Assembly (NCBI GenBank): GCA_964619775.1
Contig: CAZUFB010000010.1
Coordinates: forward strand, 1-40,127
Reading direction: 5' to 3'
DNA from: CAZUFB01 sp964619775
Lineage (GTDB): Bacteria; Actinomycetota; Coriobacteriia; Coriobacteriales; UMGS124
Length of the DNA stretch: 40,127 bases
Positions 1 through 9,088 of the stretch are shown piece after piece (positions within the stretch are counted from its first letter, which is position 1; each line of letters starts with the position of its first letter). The notes under the pieces were generated by a model. The model searched no databases and had not been told where the DNA came from. It saw nothing but the letters and a program-made list of their open reading frames with translations. The translations under genes were made by a program, and so were the position numbers.

Positions 1-3000
1 AGACGCATCGGTGGGTGAGTTTGCGGTCGACGTGGTGCTATAGCTGTTGATGAAGGAGGCGGCGCCGGAGACGTTGGCTACAAGCTGGCCCTGGCCGTCG
101 TCGGTCACCGTGACGGTGACGGTCTCGGTCGACTTGTCGTAGGCCCATCCGGAGGGCGCCGCGCCCGAGGCGTTGTCCTCGGTCACGCCGAAGGCGTAGA
201 CGCCGGCCTTGGTGAAGGTGAGATTGCCGAAGATCGCCGACTTGGTATCGCCCGCGTTGAAGTCCTCGCTGATGGTGACCGACAGCGCGCCGTCGCCGTA
301 GGTGAAACCCTCGGCGGTGCCGGCGGGAAGCCCGGCGGCTTCGGCGGCCTCGGCGCTCTTGTCGGCGTCGAAGGCGGCCGTGAAGACGAAGTCGACGTCG
401 GTCGCGGCTCCGGTCACGGTCTTTTCGACGTCCATGCTGGCGTCGAAGCCATCGCCGATGGTGACGGGCGCGGCCTCGTAGCTGTTGGTGAAGGTCGGGT
501 TGTTGCCGTCGACGGAGGCCACAAGCTGGCCCTCGCCGTTGTCGGTCACCTTGACGGTGACGGTCTTAGTCGAGTCATCGTAGATCCAGCCGCCCGCGGT
601 GGTTTCGGTGGTCTCGTCGACCGTGAATACGTAGTCACCTGCAGCGGTGAACGTCAGGTCGTCGAAGGAGACGGTCTGGCTACCCTGCGTGCCTTTGAGG
701 CCGGTGGTGAAGGCGGTAATGCCGTCTTCGGTGAAGGCCTCTGTGTCGTCGCCAGAGCCGACCAGGACGTTGCTAATCGAGCCGGTGCTCTCGTCGGTGT
801 CAAGCGTCAGCTTGAAGTCGAACTCCTCGGTGGCGTTGGCGCCGGTGACCTGCTTGGTGACCTTGAGGGCGTTGTCGGTCGCCGCGCCGACGGTGGCAGG
901 GTCGGCCTTGTAGCTGTTGATGAAGACCGCAGCGTTGTCGGTCTTGTCGGTGTTGTCTTCATAAGACACCGAGGCCACAAGCTGGCCCTGGCCGTTGTCG
1001 GTCACCTTGACGGTGATCATCCTGGTCGAGGTGTCGTAGGTCCAGCCGTCAGGGACTTCGCCCGCAGCATTGTCCTCGGTCACGTCAAACACGTAGACGC
1101 CGGCCTTGGTAAAGGTGACCTTGCCGAAGGAGGCAGTCTTGGCGTTGCCATCGTTGAAGTCCTCGCTGATGGCGGTATTCAGCGCACCGTCCTCGTAGAT
1201 GAAGCCACCCTCGGTGCCGGCAGGGACCTCATCGGTCGCGGCCTCGGCGCTCTTTACGGTGTTGAAGGTGGCGGTGAAGTTGAAGTCGACGTCGGTCGCC
1301 GCGCCAGTCACGATCTTCTCGACGTCCATGCTCTTGTCGGAGCCCTCACCGCCGACGGTCACCGGCTTCAGGGTATCCAAGGTGATTTTGCCGTTGTTGC
1401 CGAGCGCAACGGTGACTACACCATCTTTGATGCTCTCGGAAGAAACGTTGTTAGCGGTGGTAGTCACGTTCGTATTCTTAGCCGTGTTCGCAGTCTTATA
1501 CGATTGTCCGTAATAACTATTACCTTCAACCGGAGTAAATGTAGCTGTGGTGTCGCCGTTGTTCTTGCCACTCCAGCTGTTGGTGTAGAAGGTGACGGTG
1601 CCGTCCTCGTTGATGTAGTCGTAGCTATCATCAACCTCTGTGAGGTCAACATAGTTGCCGCTCAGAACGTCGTCGCTGACCTTCACAGGGAAGTTAATCT
1701 TGATGGGACTGGTATCGCATGTTGAAGAAATCGTATTCCCGCTAATGTTGAACACATCCAGAGGGAGCGCCTCAGCGGAAACGGTCGCGGTTACCGTACC
1801 GTTCTCGACCTTTACGGTTACCGTTGCGATATTGCTCTCAACTGCATCAAGGCTCGCGACGTAGTTTGCCGGCACATCGAAGACGTAGGTGCCGTCTCCG
1901 TTTGACTTGGCGTTGTAGGTCTCACCACCAATGGTGATGGTTGGGGCACCACTCACCTCGACATACTCGCCGAGCTTATCGGTAAAGATCAGGTTACCCG
2001 TAATAGGCTGCGCCAGTTCCGTAGACGAAGTTATCTCGCTATATATCTCGCTGAAAATGCTTGAAATCGCTTCGGGATCAGAGGCTGCCTTGTAGTAATC
2101 GCCGTCGGCGCGTTCGCCAAATTCGGTGTTGTAGTACGCTCCGATTCCAAAGAAATTGCCATTATTTCCCTTAGCAACCGCATCGGGATAATTGCTCGAG
2201 ACGCCATTCATATACTCGTTGAAATTGTCGTCATCAGTCACTGACGGATCGGCATTATTCATAACGCCAATGGCATAGATAATTATACCATTCTGTTTCA
2301 TTTGGTAGGCTTTATTCACCGTATCAGCTGCGACTTCGTTATCGAACCCGTTTCCATGATTCGGCTCACCATCGGTGAAGAAGATTACAACCTGCTGGAC
2401 ACCAGTTCTGCTGTTGGCAAGTACGCTTTGAGCTGAATCCAAAGCAGAATCAGCATAAGTGGCGCCGTTAGCCGTTAGATTATCAATGCTGCTTTTATAC
2501 TGCTGAACATTCGTGCTCGTCACATAGTTCAAGTTCTGCACGATTGACGATCCCGTTGCAAATCGAACGATGGACAAGCGTGTTTGCTCATCTTGACTAA
2601 GTTTCTCATTGGCTTCAGCTGTCGTCTCTATAAATTCTTTAGCAGCAGTTTTCAGATTACTGAGCTTAGTGCCTTTCATTGAACCAGACGTATCCAGCAC
2701 CAGCACGATGTCGAGCGGCGTGCTCGAGGTGGTCGTAAGATTCGAAGCGGACGAGATGGCGGACAGGGTGACCGTTGCGGTTCCGTCCTCGTTGCTGTTC
2801 ACCGACTTGTCGGTCCAGACCTGGCCGATTATGTCCTGCAGGCCCTCGGTGTCAGCAGTCAGTGAGTAGCTGCCGCTCGTATCTGGATCGACAGTCCAAC
2901 CCTTCTCGTTATCAGAAGATTCCCCCGCCAATGCCCAGCCAGGCACAGTGAAGAGTAGGGATACAATCAATACGAACGCTGTGAATACATAGAGCGCGAA

Positions 3001-3108
3001 CCGGCGGTTGGTAGCCTTAGATGCATCGGCTACTTCCCTACGAGGAGAACTCCCCGTTAGTTCTTTTGACGATACGTCGTTCGTCAATAGTAACGATTCT
3101 GAAAACAC
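1..3108 (-). CDS. VWA-domain surface adhesin with pilin-type isopeptide repeats (partial, C-terminus outside window)
   Basis: A continuous minus-strand frame enters from the left edge without a stop. After a basic stretch comes one hydrophobic segment (FALYVFTAFVLIVSLLF, then an ALA-type cleavage site), which suggests a secreted protein. A von Willebrand A domain follows, with the metal-site motif DTSGS (about 2695-2710) and the later FFTDGEPNHG. Then come at least three repeats of about 130-150 residues with the pattern VEKxVTGA...VTEDN...FINSY, near 1375-915, 880-490 and 445-25. In Spy0128-like pilin domains the Lys, Glu and Asn of this pattern form an intramolecular isopeptide bond. I infer a cell-wall-anchored adhesin or pilus-tip protein; a sortase motif would lie beyond the window. 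The chosen start is GTG 3108, preceded by AAAGAGG at good spacing. An in-frame ATG at 3189 (weak AGGTGG upstream) would add 27 basic residues. Confidence 0.85.
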   Translation of the reverse strand, partial: MFSESLLLTNDVSSKELTGSSPRREVADASKATNRRFALYVFTAFVLIVSLLFTVPGWALAGESSDNEKGWTVDPDTSGSYSLTADTEGLQDIIGQVWTDKSVNSNEDGTATVTLSAISSASNLTTTSSTPLDIVLVLDTSGSMKGTKLSNLKTAAKEFIETTAEANEKLSQDEQTRLSIVRFATGSSIVQNLNYVTSTNVQQYKSSIDNLTANGATYADSALDSAQSVLANSRTGVQQVVIFFTDGEPNHGNGFDNEVAADTVNKAYQMKQNGIIIYAIGVMNNADPSVTDDDNFNEYMNGVSSNYPDAVAKGNNGNFFGIGAYYNTEFGERADGDYYKAASDPEAISSIFSEIYSEITSSTELAQPITGNLIFTDKLGEYVEVSGAPTITIGGETYNAKSNGDGTYVFDVPANYVASLDAVESNIATVTVKVENGTVTATVSAEALPLDVFNISGNTISSTCDTSPIKINFPVKVSDDVLSGNYVDLTEVDDSYDYINEDGTVTFYTNSWSGKNNGDTTATFTPVEGNSYYGQSYKTANTAKNTNVTTTANNVSSESIKDGVVTVALGNNGKITLDTLKPVTVGGEGSDKSMDVEKIVTGAATDVDFNFTATFNTVKSAEAATDEVPAGTEGGFIYEDGALNTAISEDFNDGNAKTASFGKVTFTKAGVYVFDVTEDNAAGEVPDGWTYDTSTRMITVKVTDNGQGQLVASVSYEDNTDKTDNAAVFINSYKADPATVGAATDNALKVTKQVTGANATEEFDFKLTLDTDESTGSISNVLVGSGDDTEAFTEDGITAFTTGLKGTQGSQTVSFDDLTFTAAGDYVFTVDETTETTAGGWIYDDSTKTVTVKVTDNGEGQLVASVDGNNPTFTNSYEAAPVTIGDGFDASMDVEKTVTGAATDVDFVFTAAFDADKSAEAAEAAGLPAGTAEGFTYGDGALSVTISEDFNAGDTKSAIFGNLTFTKAGVYAFGVTEDNASGAAPSGWAYDKSTETVTVTVTDDGQGQLVANVSGAASFINSYSTTSTANSPTDAS

Positions 3109-3756
3109 GGCGGACCTCTTTCGGTTAGCTTGTTTACAAGTGCGTTTAAGAGTGCCCATAGGGGCGTAGGTACATCGTTGCGACATCATGGTCGCCACCT
3201 GCCTTTCAAGCCCCGCTGAATCGACCCGTCGGTTTCCTCGTTGCGGATAACCCATATCAACTTGTTAAAATCTGCCACACCTTGCATTACCCTCACACCA
3301 ACTCGTTGGTCCGTTATACGTTTTGTGACACAGTTCTCCTGAAAGAGAACCGTGGTCGTATCATAGTAAGGTCTTTCAGATTGGATTTCAGGTTCTTTTC
3401 ATGAACGACCTGAAAGATGTCACAAATAATTTCAGGAAGCACATTTTATGAAGAAATTCTGTAATTTATAACTTTTTTAACATTACAAGCCATCTAAATA
3501 CCTTTGACTGCACAACTAACAAGTCGCATTGAATACTTAATATTTCAAAGCAGCCACAGGAGCATTATTCACTTTCCCGCGAAGTGCAACATTTACCCTC
3601 TTTTAAGCCTTTGGTGAAGTCTGCACTGATGTGTGCCGCCTCTACAACGCACTCGGAAAGCCAAAGAGAAAAGGCGATCATTTAGGCTTTTCAGCCGTGG
3701 CATCTTTTGCTTTGCCAGATATATTCCGATATCTACGGAACTTGATAGTGTCTATC
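3109..3756. other. AT-rich intergenic spacer with inverted repeats
   Basis: This stretch between the adhesin and the gyrA terminator has no convincing gene. It is much more AT-rich than its neighbours. The part nearest the adhesin (3109-3189) could be either leader or coding sequence, depending on the true start. The section 3321-3440 carries nested inverted repeats, described separately. 3440-3756 is AT-rich with no recognisable RNA gene. Confidence 0.6.
3322..3426. repeat. nested inverted repeats upstream of the adhesin gene
   Basis: The outer arms are TTTGTGACA (3322-3330) and TGTCACAAA (3418-3426), a perfect 9-bp inverted pair. Inside lie a perfect hairpin, GTTCTC-6 nt-GAGAAC (3333-3350), and a pair TCTTTCAG (3372-3379)/CTGAAAGA (3410-3417). 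There is also an overlapping pair TTTCAGGT (3386-3393)/ACCTGAAA (3408-3415). The motif CTGAAAGA recurs at 3339-3346. They lie 210-320 bp upstream of the adhesin start and could be operators or a structured 5' leader. No function is proven. Confidence 0.6.
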
Positions 3757-3800
3757 GAAAAGAGCCCCTATGCAGCTTGCCGACTGCACAGGGGCTCTTC
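3757..3800 (-). terminator. rho-independent terminator of gyrA
   Basis: On the minus strand the arms AAGAGCCCCTGTGCAG and CTGCATAGGGGCTCTT pair with one mismatch around an 8-nt loop. A TTTT run follows. It begins about 40 bp after the gyrA stop and ends the gyrB-gyrA transcript. Confidence 0.85.
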
Positions 3801-3840
3801 AACGCATCACCTGCGGGATGGCCGTGAGCAGGACGTGCTT

Positions 3841-6627
3841 CTACTCCTCCCCGTTGGCGGCGCCGTCGGCAACCACGCCGTCCAGCTCTTCGTCGACGGT
3901 TCCGTCCTCGCCGTCTCCCAGGTCCACTTCGTCGTCCTCGGAGTGCTCGGTCACGGCGTCGAGGTCGAGCGCGGTCTGACCAACAGGTAGCTTGACCTTG
4001 GGTTTCGTCTGTTTCATACGCGCCAGTGCGGCAACCTTGTCGCCCTCGGCCACATCCATGATCTTCACGCCTTGCGTCGAGCGGCCCAGCAGGCTGATGT
4101 CTTTCACCTTGACGCGGATGACCACGCCTTCGGTTGAGACGATCATCAGCTCGTGTTGCGGCCCTACAACCCGAACAGCGGCAAGCAGGCCTTTTTTGAG
4201 CGTCATCTGAATAGTGTAGACACCCTGGCCGCCGCGGTTCTGCTCGGGATAGTCGGCAACCGGCGTGCGCTTGCCATAGCCTTTTTCGGTGATGACGAAC
4301 AGATCGCCCTTGTCGTTGCTAATCTCCATACCCAGCAGGTGCGCGCCGTCGGTCAGGGCGATGCCCTTCACGCCGGTCGTGTTGCGGCCCATCGGGCGCA
4401 CCTGGCTTTCGTCCCACTTGATGGCCTTGCCGGCATCGCTCACCAAGATGACCTTGTCCCCGCTGTGCACCCGGCGCACCGCCACCAGCGCGTCGTCGTC
4501 GCGCAGGTTGATGGCGATGATGCCGTCGCGGCGGCTGCGGGAGTACTCGCTCATCGCGGTTTTCTTCACCATGCCGTTGCGCGTGGCAAACAGCAGGTAG
4601 TCGTCCTCGGGGAAGTCGCGCGTGTCGATGACCGCCGCGACGCCTTCTCCCTCTTCGAGCGGCAGCAGGTTCACGATGGCCGTGCCGCGTGCCGTGCGGC
4701 TCGCCAACGGCAGCTCGTGCACTTTGAGGCGATAGACCTTTCCTTTTGTTGAGAAGAACAGCACAAACTCGTGGGTCGACGCCACAAAGATGCGCTCCAC
4801 AAAGTCGTTCTCTTTAAGGTTCACACCCTGCATGCCCTTGCCGCCGCGGTTCTGCGAGCGGTATGTCGCCACCGGCAGGCGCTTCACATAACCGGCATGG
4901 GTGATGGTGACTACCATATCCTCGTCGGCGATGAGGTCTTCGACGTTGAGCTCCTTGGTGCCTTCGGTTGAAATCTCCGTGCGGCGCTTGTCGGAGAACT
5001 TCTCTTTGATTTCGAGCATCTCCTGCTTGATGACGCCCAGAATCTTGACGGGGTTGGCCAGCAAGTCCTCGTAGTAGGCGATGGCGCGTCGCAAGCCGTC
5101 GAGCTCCTCCTGGATTTTGTCGCGCTCAAGACCGGTCAGCCTGCGCAGGCGCATTTCGAGGATTGCCGCGGTCTGCTCGGCGGTGAACCCGAAGCGTGCG
5201 ATAAGGCGTTCAGAGGCTTCGGTGTCGGTGTGCGACGAACGGATGATGCTGATGACCTCGTCGATGTTGTCGAGCGCCAACAGCAGGCCTTCGAGAATAT
5301 GCGCACGGGCGCGGGCTTTGGCCAGGTCGTACTGCGTGCGGCGGGTCACCACGTCAACTTGATGGTCGATGTAGTGCTGCAACATCTGCTGCAAGGTGAG
5401 CTGTTTGGGAACGCCGTTCACCAGTGCCAGGTTGTTCACGCCAAACGTCGTCTGCAACGAGGTGTGCTTGTACAGGTTGTTGAGAACCACCTCGGGCACG
5501 GCGTTCTGCTTGAGCTCGATGACGAGGCGCAGGCCTTTGCGGTTCGACTCGTCGCGCATGTCGGCGACGCCCTCGATACGCTTCTCGTTGACGAGCTGGG
5601 CAATCTTCTCTTGAAGCATGCCTTTGTTCACCTGATAGGGGAACTCGGTGAACACAAGCTTCGCACGGCCGTTCTTGTTGGTCTCCACATGCGCCTTGGC
5701 GCGCACGGTGATGGCGCCGCGGCCTGTGGCGTAGGCGTCGCGAATGCCCTGCGTACCGATGACGACCGCACCTGTCGGGAAGTCGGGACCGGGCATCACG
5801 GTCATCAGCTCTTCGACCGTGGCCTCGGGGTTGTCGATAAGCATACAGGCGGCATCGATAGCCTCACCCAGATTGTGCGGCGGAATGTTCGTCGCCATGC
5901 CGACCGCGATGCCCGAAGAACCGTTTACCAAAAGGTTGGGAAAACGAGCCGGCAGAACCTCGGGTTCGCGCAGCGACCCGTCGTAGTTGGGCTGCCAGTC
6001 TACGGTATCCTTGTTGAGGTCTCTCAGAAGCTCCATGGCCGGCTTGGCCAGACGCGACTCGGTGTAGCGCATGGCCGCCGCCGAATCGCCGTCGATGTTG
6101 CCGAAGTTGCCGTGGCCGTCAACCAGCGGCACGCGCATCGAGAACCACTGGGCCTGGCGGACCATCGTGTCGTACACGGCCGCATCTCCGTGCGGATGAT
6201 ACTTGCCGATTACTTCGCCGACGGTCCATGCAGACTTCTTATGCGGTTTGTTTGGGAAGATGCCCGCCTCGTTCATGGCATACAGGATGCGGCGATGAAC
6301 CGGCTTGAGGCCGTCGCGCACGTCCGGCAGGGCTCGTGCGGTGATAACGCTCATCGAATACTCGATGAACGACTGCTCCATCTCCCGACCGAACTCGGCC
6401 ATCTGCAGCTGTGTCCCGGCTGCATCCAGTTCGTTCGCATCGACGGGAAGATCGTCGTCATCCTCGTCGCCCCTGGCATCGGCTACGTCTTCGCCCGTCT
6501 CATCCTCAGCGTCGGGGTCATACATCGGCGCGTCGGAGTCGTCACGTTCCGCCCGCGCCAGCAGCTCACGTAGGTCGTCAGGCAACCCGATGTTCTCGGA
6601 GCTGGTGCTGTTGGTATCGTCAGCCAC
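3841..6627 (-). CDS. gyrA: DNA gyrase subunit A
   Basis: This is the breakage-reunion subunit of the A2B2 topoisomerase that adds negative supercoils using ATP. It has the GyrA N-terminal core (FIEYSMSVITARALPDVRDG), the active-site tyrosine in AAMRYTES, and a C-terminal beta-pinwheel with the GyrA-box variant QNRGGKG and a second QNRGGQG. The start is GTG 6627, preceded by AGAAAGG. ATG codons at 6645 and 6678 lack a ribosome site. The product is about 928 residues, longer than the roughly 820-875 usual in the family, because acidic low-complexity stretches are added at both ends. The quinolone-resistance region reads HPHGDAAVYD, with alanine where E. coli has Ser83 (codon 6181-6183). It lies downstream of gyrB, separated by about 220 bp that holds two parS sites. 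Confidence 0.97.
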   Translation of the reverse strand: MADDTNSTSSENIGLPDDLRELLARAERDDSDAPMYDPDAEDETGEDVADARGDEDDDDLPVDANELDAAGTQLQMAEFGREMEQSFIEYSMSVITARALPDVRDGLKPVHRRILYAMNEAGIFPNKPHKKSAWTVGEVIGKYHPHGDAAVYDTMVRQAQWFSMRVPLVDGHGNFGNIDGDSAAAMRYTESRLAKPAMELLRDLNKDTVDWQPNYDGSLREPEVLPARFPNLLVNGSSGIAVGMATNIPPHNLGEAIDAACMLIDNPEATVEELMTVMPGPDFPTGAVVIGTQGIRDAYATGRGAITVRAKAHVETNKNGRAKLVFTEFPYQVNKGMLQEKIAQLVNEKRIEGVADMRDESNRKGLRLVIELKQNAVPEVVLNNLYKHTSLQTTFGVNNLALVNGVPKQLTLQQMLQHYIDHQVDVVTRRTQYDLAKARARAHILEGLLLALDNIDEVISIIRSSHTDTEASERLIARFGFTAEQTAAILEMRLRRLTGLERDKIQEELDGLRRAIAYYEDLLANPVKILGVIKQEMLEIKEKFSDKRRTEISTEGTKELNVEDLIADEDMVVTITHAGYVKRLPVATYRSQNRGGKGMQGVNLKENDFVERIFVASTHEFVLFFSTKGKVYRLKVHELPLASRTARGTAIVNLLPLEEGEGVAAVIDTRDFPEDDYLLFATRNGMVKKTAMSEYSRSRRDGIIAINLRDDDALVAVRRVHSGDKVILVSDAGKAIKWDESQVRPMGRNTTGVKGIALTDGAHLLGMEISNDKGDLFVITEKGYGKRTPVADYPEQNRGGQGVYTIQMTLKKGLLAAVRVVGPQHELMIVSTEGVVIRVKVKDISLLGRSTQGVKIMDVAEGDKVAALARMKQTKPKVKLPVGQTALDLDAVTEHSEDDEVDLGDGEDGTVDEELDGVVADGAANGEE

Positions 6628-6710
6628 GTTGGAACCTTTCTTCATCGTGGTCTTGTGTTGCAGGGCCGTACCGTGCATGCACGACAGCGACGGCCCCGCA
6701 TCTCGCCCTC

Positions 6711-6726
6711 TGTTTCACGTGAAACA
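6711..6726. promoter_or_regulatory. parS: parS site (ParB binding), perfect
   Basis: TGTTTCACGTGAAACA matches the known bacterial parS consensus exactly. It lies in the gyrB-gyrA gap, about 85 bp upstream of the gyrA start. Confidence 0.92.
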
Positions 6727-6756
6727 CCTGTTTTGAAATCACGGTGCAGCTTTTCA

Positions 6757-6772
6757 TGTTTCACGTGAAACG
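6757..6772. promoter_or_regulatory. parS: parS site (ParB binding)
   Basis: TGTTTCACGTGAAACG differs from the consensus only in the last base. It is the second site in the gyrB-gyrA gap, 46 bp centre to centre from the first. Confidence 0.88.
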
Positions 6773-6847
6773 TTCCGAACACCCGCACGTGCACACCTGC
6801 AGATATATGGGATGGGACTCAGCAGTACGGCAGTTCGGTGGATTGCT

Positions 6848-8854
6848 TTAGATGTCCAAGAAACGGGCATCCTTTGCATGCCGCTCGATATAGTTGCGGC
6901 GATATTCCACCTGGTTGCCCATAAGCTCGCGCACCGCACGGTCGGCCGCAGCAGCATCCTCGATGGTCACCCGGCGCAGGATGCGCGTTTTGGGGTCCAT
7001 CGTGGTGTCGGCAAGCTGCTGGGGATCCATCTCTCCTAAGCCCTTGTAACGCTGGACGCTGTACTTTTTGCCCGTCTCGACACCTTCGGAATCGACCAAA
7101 CCCAGCTCCTGCAGCTTCTGTTGCAGAAGCTCTTCCTCGATTTCCTTGCCTGTTGGGTAGACGTAGTGAATCTTTTTACCTACCTTCACGCCGAAGATGG
7201 GCGGACAGGCTGCATACACGTACCCGGCTTCGATGAGCGGACGCATATACTTGAAGAAGAACGTCATCAGCAGGATGCGTATATGGGCGCCGTCGACGTC
7301 GGCGTCCGACATGATGATGATTTTATGGTAGCGCGCCTTTGAAATGTCAAAGTCGCCGCCCTCGCCGTTGCTGTTGGTGACACCGGTGCCTATGGCGGTG
7401 ATGAGCGACTGGATGGTGTCGCTGCTGAACGCCCTGTGGTCGCCCACGCGCTCGACGTTGAGGATTTTGCCGCGCAGCGGCAGGATGGCTTGGATGTCGC
7501 GACGACGTCCGTCCTTAGCCGAACCTCCCGCCGAGTCGCCCTCGACGATGAAGAGTTCCGTCATCGACGGTTCACGCACCGAGCAGTCGGCCAGCTTGCC
7601 GGGCAGGCTCGCGCTCTCAAGCAGACCCTTGCGGCGCGTGGCTTCACGGGCCTTGCGGGCCGCGGTGCGCGCCTTGCTCGCCGCGATCGCCTTGTTGCAT
7701 ATGGCCTTGGCCTGGTTGGGATGCTCCTCGAAGTATTCCGCCATCCCGTCGGCCACGGTGGACTGCACCAAGTTGAGCATCTCGGGACTGCCGAGCTTCG
7801 CCTTGGTCTGACCTTCGAACTGCGGTTCGGAGAGTTTCACCGAGACGACGGCAGTCAGACCCTCGCGGGTGTCGTCGCCCGTGAGGTTTGAGTCTTTCTC
7901 CTTGAGGATGCCCTGCTTGCGGGCGTACTCGTTCACCGTGCGGGTCAGCGCGCGGCGGAAACCCTCGAGATGAGTGCCGCCGTCCATCGTGTAGATGTTG
8001 TTCGCAAACGACATGACGCGCTCGCCGTAGCCGGTGTTCCACTGCATTGCGATCTCGACTTCGCCGTTTTGATCGGTCCCTCCCTCCTGCGTCGCCTTGC
8101 GCTCGAAGTAGATGGGACGCGACAGCCCGGGCAGGATGTCGTTGCCTTCGTTGAGGAACTTCACGAAGTCGCTGATACCGCCCTGGTAGCAGAACTCTTC
8201 CACACGCGGGGTGAGCTCGCGCTCGTCGGTGAAGACGATCTTGAGCCCGCGGTTGAGAAACGCCATCTCCTGCAGGCGGTTCGAGATAGTATCGTGGTCG
8301 TACACCGTGGTCTCGGTGAAGATCTCAGGGTCCGGCCAAAACGTGATCGTGGTGCCGGTGGTCTTGGCTTTGCCGACCTGCTGGATCTGCTTGACGGTCT
8401 TTCCGCGCGAGAACTCCATCGAGTAGACGCTGCCGTCGCGCTTGACCTCCACCACCAGCCGGCTCGAAAGGGCGTTGACGACCGAGACGCCTACGCCGTG
8501 TAGGCCACCCGAGACCTTGTAGCCGCCGCCCCCGAACTTACCGCCGGCATGCAGGATGGTCATAACGACCTCGAGGGTCGACATCTTCTTCTTGGGATGC
8601 TTGGCAACCGGGATGCCGCGGCCGTTGTCGACGACCGTGACCGAGTTGTCGAGGTGCACGATCACGTCGATGCGGCTGCAGAAACCGGCCATCGCCTCGT
8701 CGACCGAGTTGTCGACGATCTCCCACACCATGTGGTGCAGGCCTGCAGAACCGGTCGAGCCGATGTACATACCGGGGCGCTTGCGGACGGCCTGAAGGCC
8801 CTCGAGGATCTGGATGTCCTCCGCACCGTAGTTGGAACTGGTCTTCTCCGACAC
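6848..8854 (-). CDS. gyrB: DNA gyrase subunit B
   Basis: ATPase subunit of DNA gyrase, 668 residues, the usual size for actinobacterial GyrB. It has a GHKL ATPase domain with EIVDNSVDEA, DNGRGIP and the lid GGLHGVGVSVVNALS. A transducer domain follows, then a Toprim domain with VEGDSAGGSA and the metal-binding SDADVDG, and the C-terminal GyrA-interacting motif near QRYKGLGEMD. The start is GTG 8854, with GAAGGG seven bases upstream. Longer readings upstream are arginine/glycine-rich and unconserved-looking. It is followed by gyrA on the same strand and preceded by a 234-bp gap with a perfect TATAAT at 9014-9019. Confidence 0.97.
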   Translation of the reverse strand: MSEKTSSNYGAEDIQILEGLQAVRKRPGMYIGSTGSAGLHHMVWEIVDNSVDEAMAGFCSRIDVIVHLDNSVTVVDNGRGIPVAKHPKKKMSTLEVVMTILHAGGKFGGGGYKVSGGLHGVGVSVVNALSSRLVVEVKRDGSVYSMEFSRGKTVKQIQQVGKAKTTGTTITFWPDPEIFTETTVYDHDTISNRLQEMAFLNRGLKIVFTDERELTPRVEEFCYQGGISDFVKFLNEGNDILPGLSRPIYFERKATQEGGTDQNGEVEIAMQWNTGYGERVMSFANNIYTMDGGTHLEGFRRALTRTVNEYARKQGILKEKDSNLTGDDTREGLTAVVSVKLSEPQFEGQTKAKLGSPEMLNLVQSTVADGMAEYFEEHPNQAKAICNKAIAASKARTAARKAREATRRKGLLESASLPGKLADCSVREPSMTELFIVEGDSAGGSAKDGRRRDIQAILPLRGKILNVERVGDHRAFSSDTIQSLITAIGTGVTNSNGEGGDFDISKARYHKIIIMSDADVDGAHIRILLMTFFFKYMRPLIEAGYVYAACPPIFGVKVGKKIHYVYPTGKEIEEELLQQKLQELGLVDSEGVETGKKYSVQRYKGLGEMDPQQLADTTMDPKTRILRRVTIEDAAAADRAVRELMGNQVEYRRNYIERHAKDARFLDI

Positions 8855-9013
8855 GAGTATCCCTTCGTCGTTTGAACGCACGTGCGGTATCTGGCGGGTT
8901 ACAAACCTGCGGCCGCACCGGCACACGCCGCCCGGTCCGCACGCCGCGACACACCCTGCGGTATGCCGCGGTCGCACGAATCCGGGCGATGCGGGCCAAG
9001 CGATTGTTTTTTA

Positions 9014-9019
9014 ATTATA
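9014..9019 (-). promoter_or_regulatory. possible -10 element for gyrB
   Basis: Read on the minus strand this is a perfect TATAAT within an AT-rich patch of otherwise GC-rich sequence, 160 bp before the gyrB start. No good -35 hexamer is visible at 16-18 bp, so the call is tentative. The rest of the 8855-9088 gap holds nothing else I can name. Confidence 0.35.
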
Positions 9020-9088
9020 CGTCAAATCCCATACAAAACGCTATAGAAGGTGATTGGCAAATGCCTCTCCACAGCCTTCAATCGGCTT

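Noticed and set aside
3109..3260. A riboswitch in the adhesin leader
   Set aside because: Short hairpins such as GCGAC/GTCGC around the upstream ATG are visible, but no consensus of cyclic-di-GMP or other known riboswitches could be matched by eye.
3631..3990. Plus-strand frames across the gyrA terminator
   Set aside because: They run through a terminator hairpin and antisense to the gyrA end, with no conserved features.
5230..6573. 447-codon plus-strand open frame inside gyrA
   Set aside because: Antisense shadow of a strongly conserved gyrase gene; no ribosome site and no recognisable motif.
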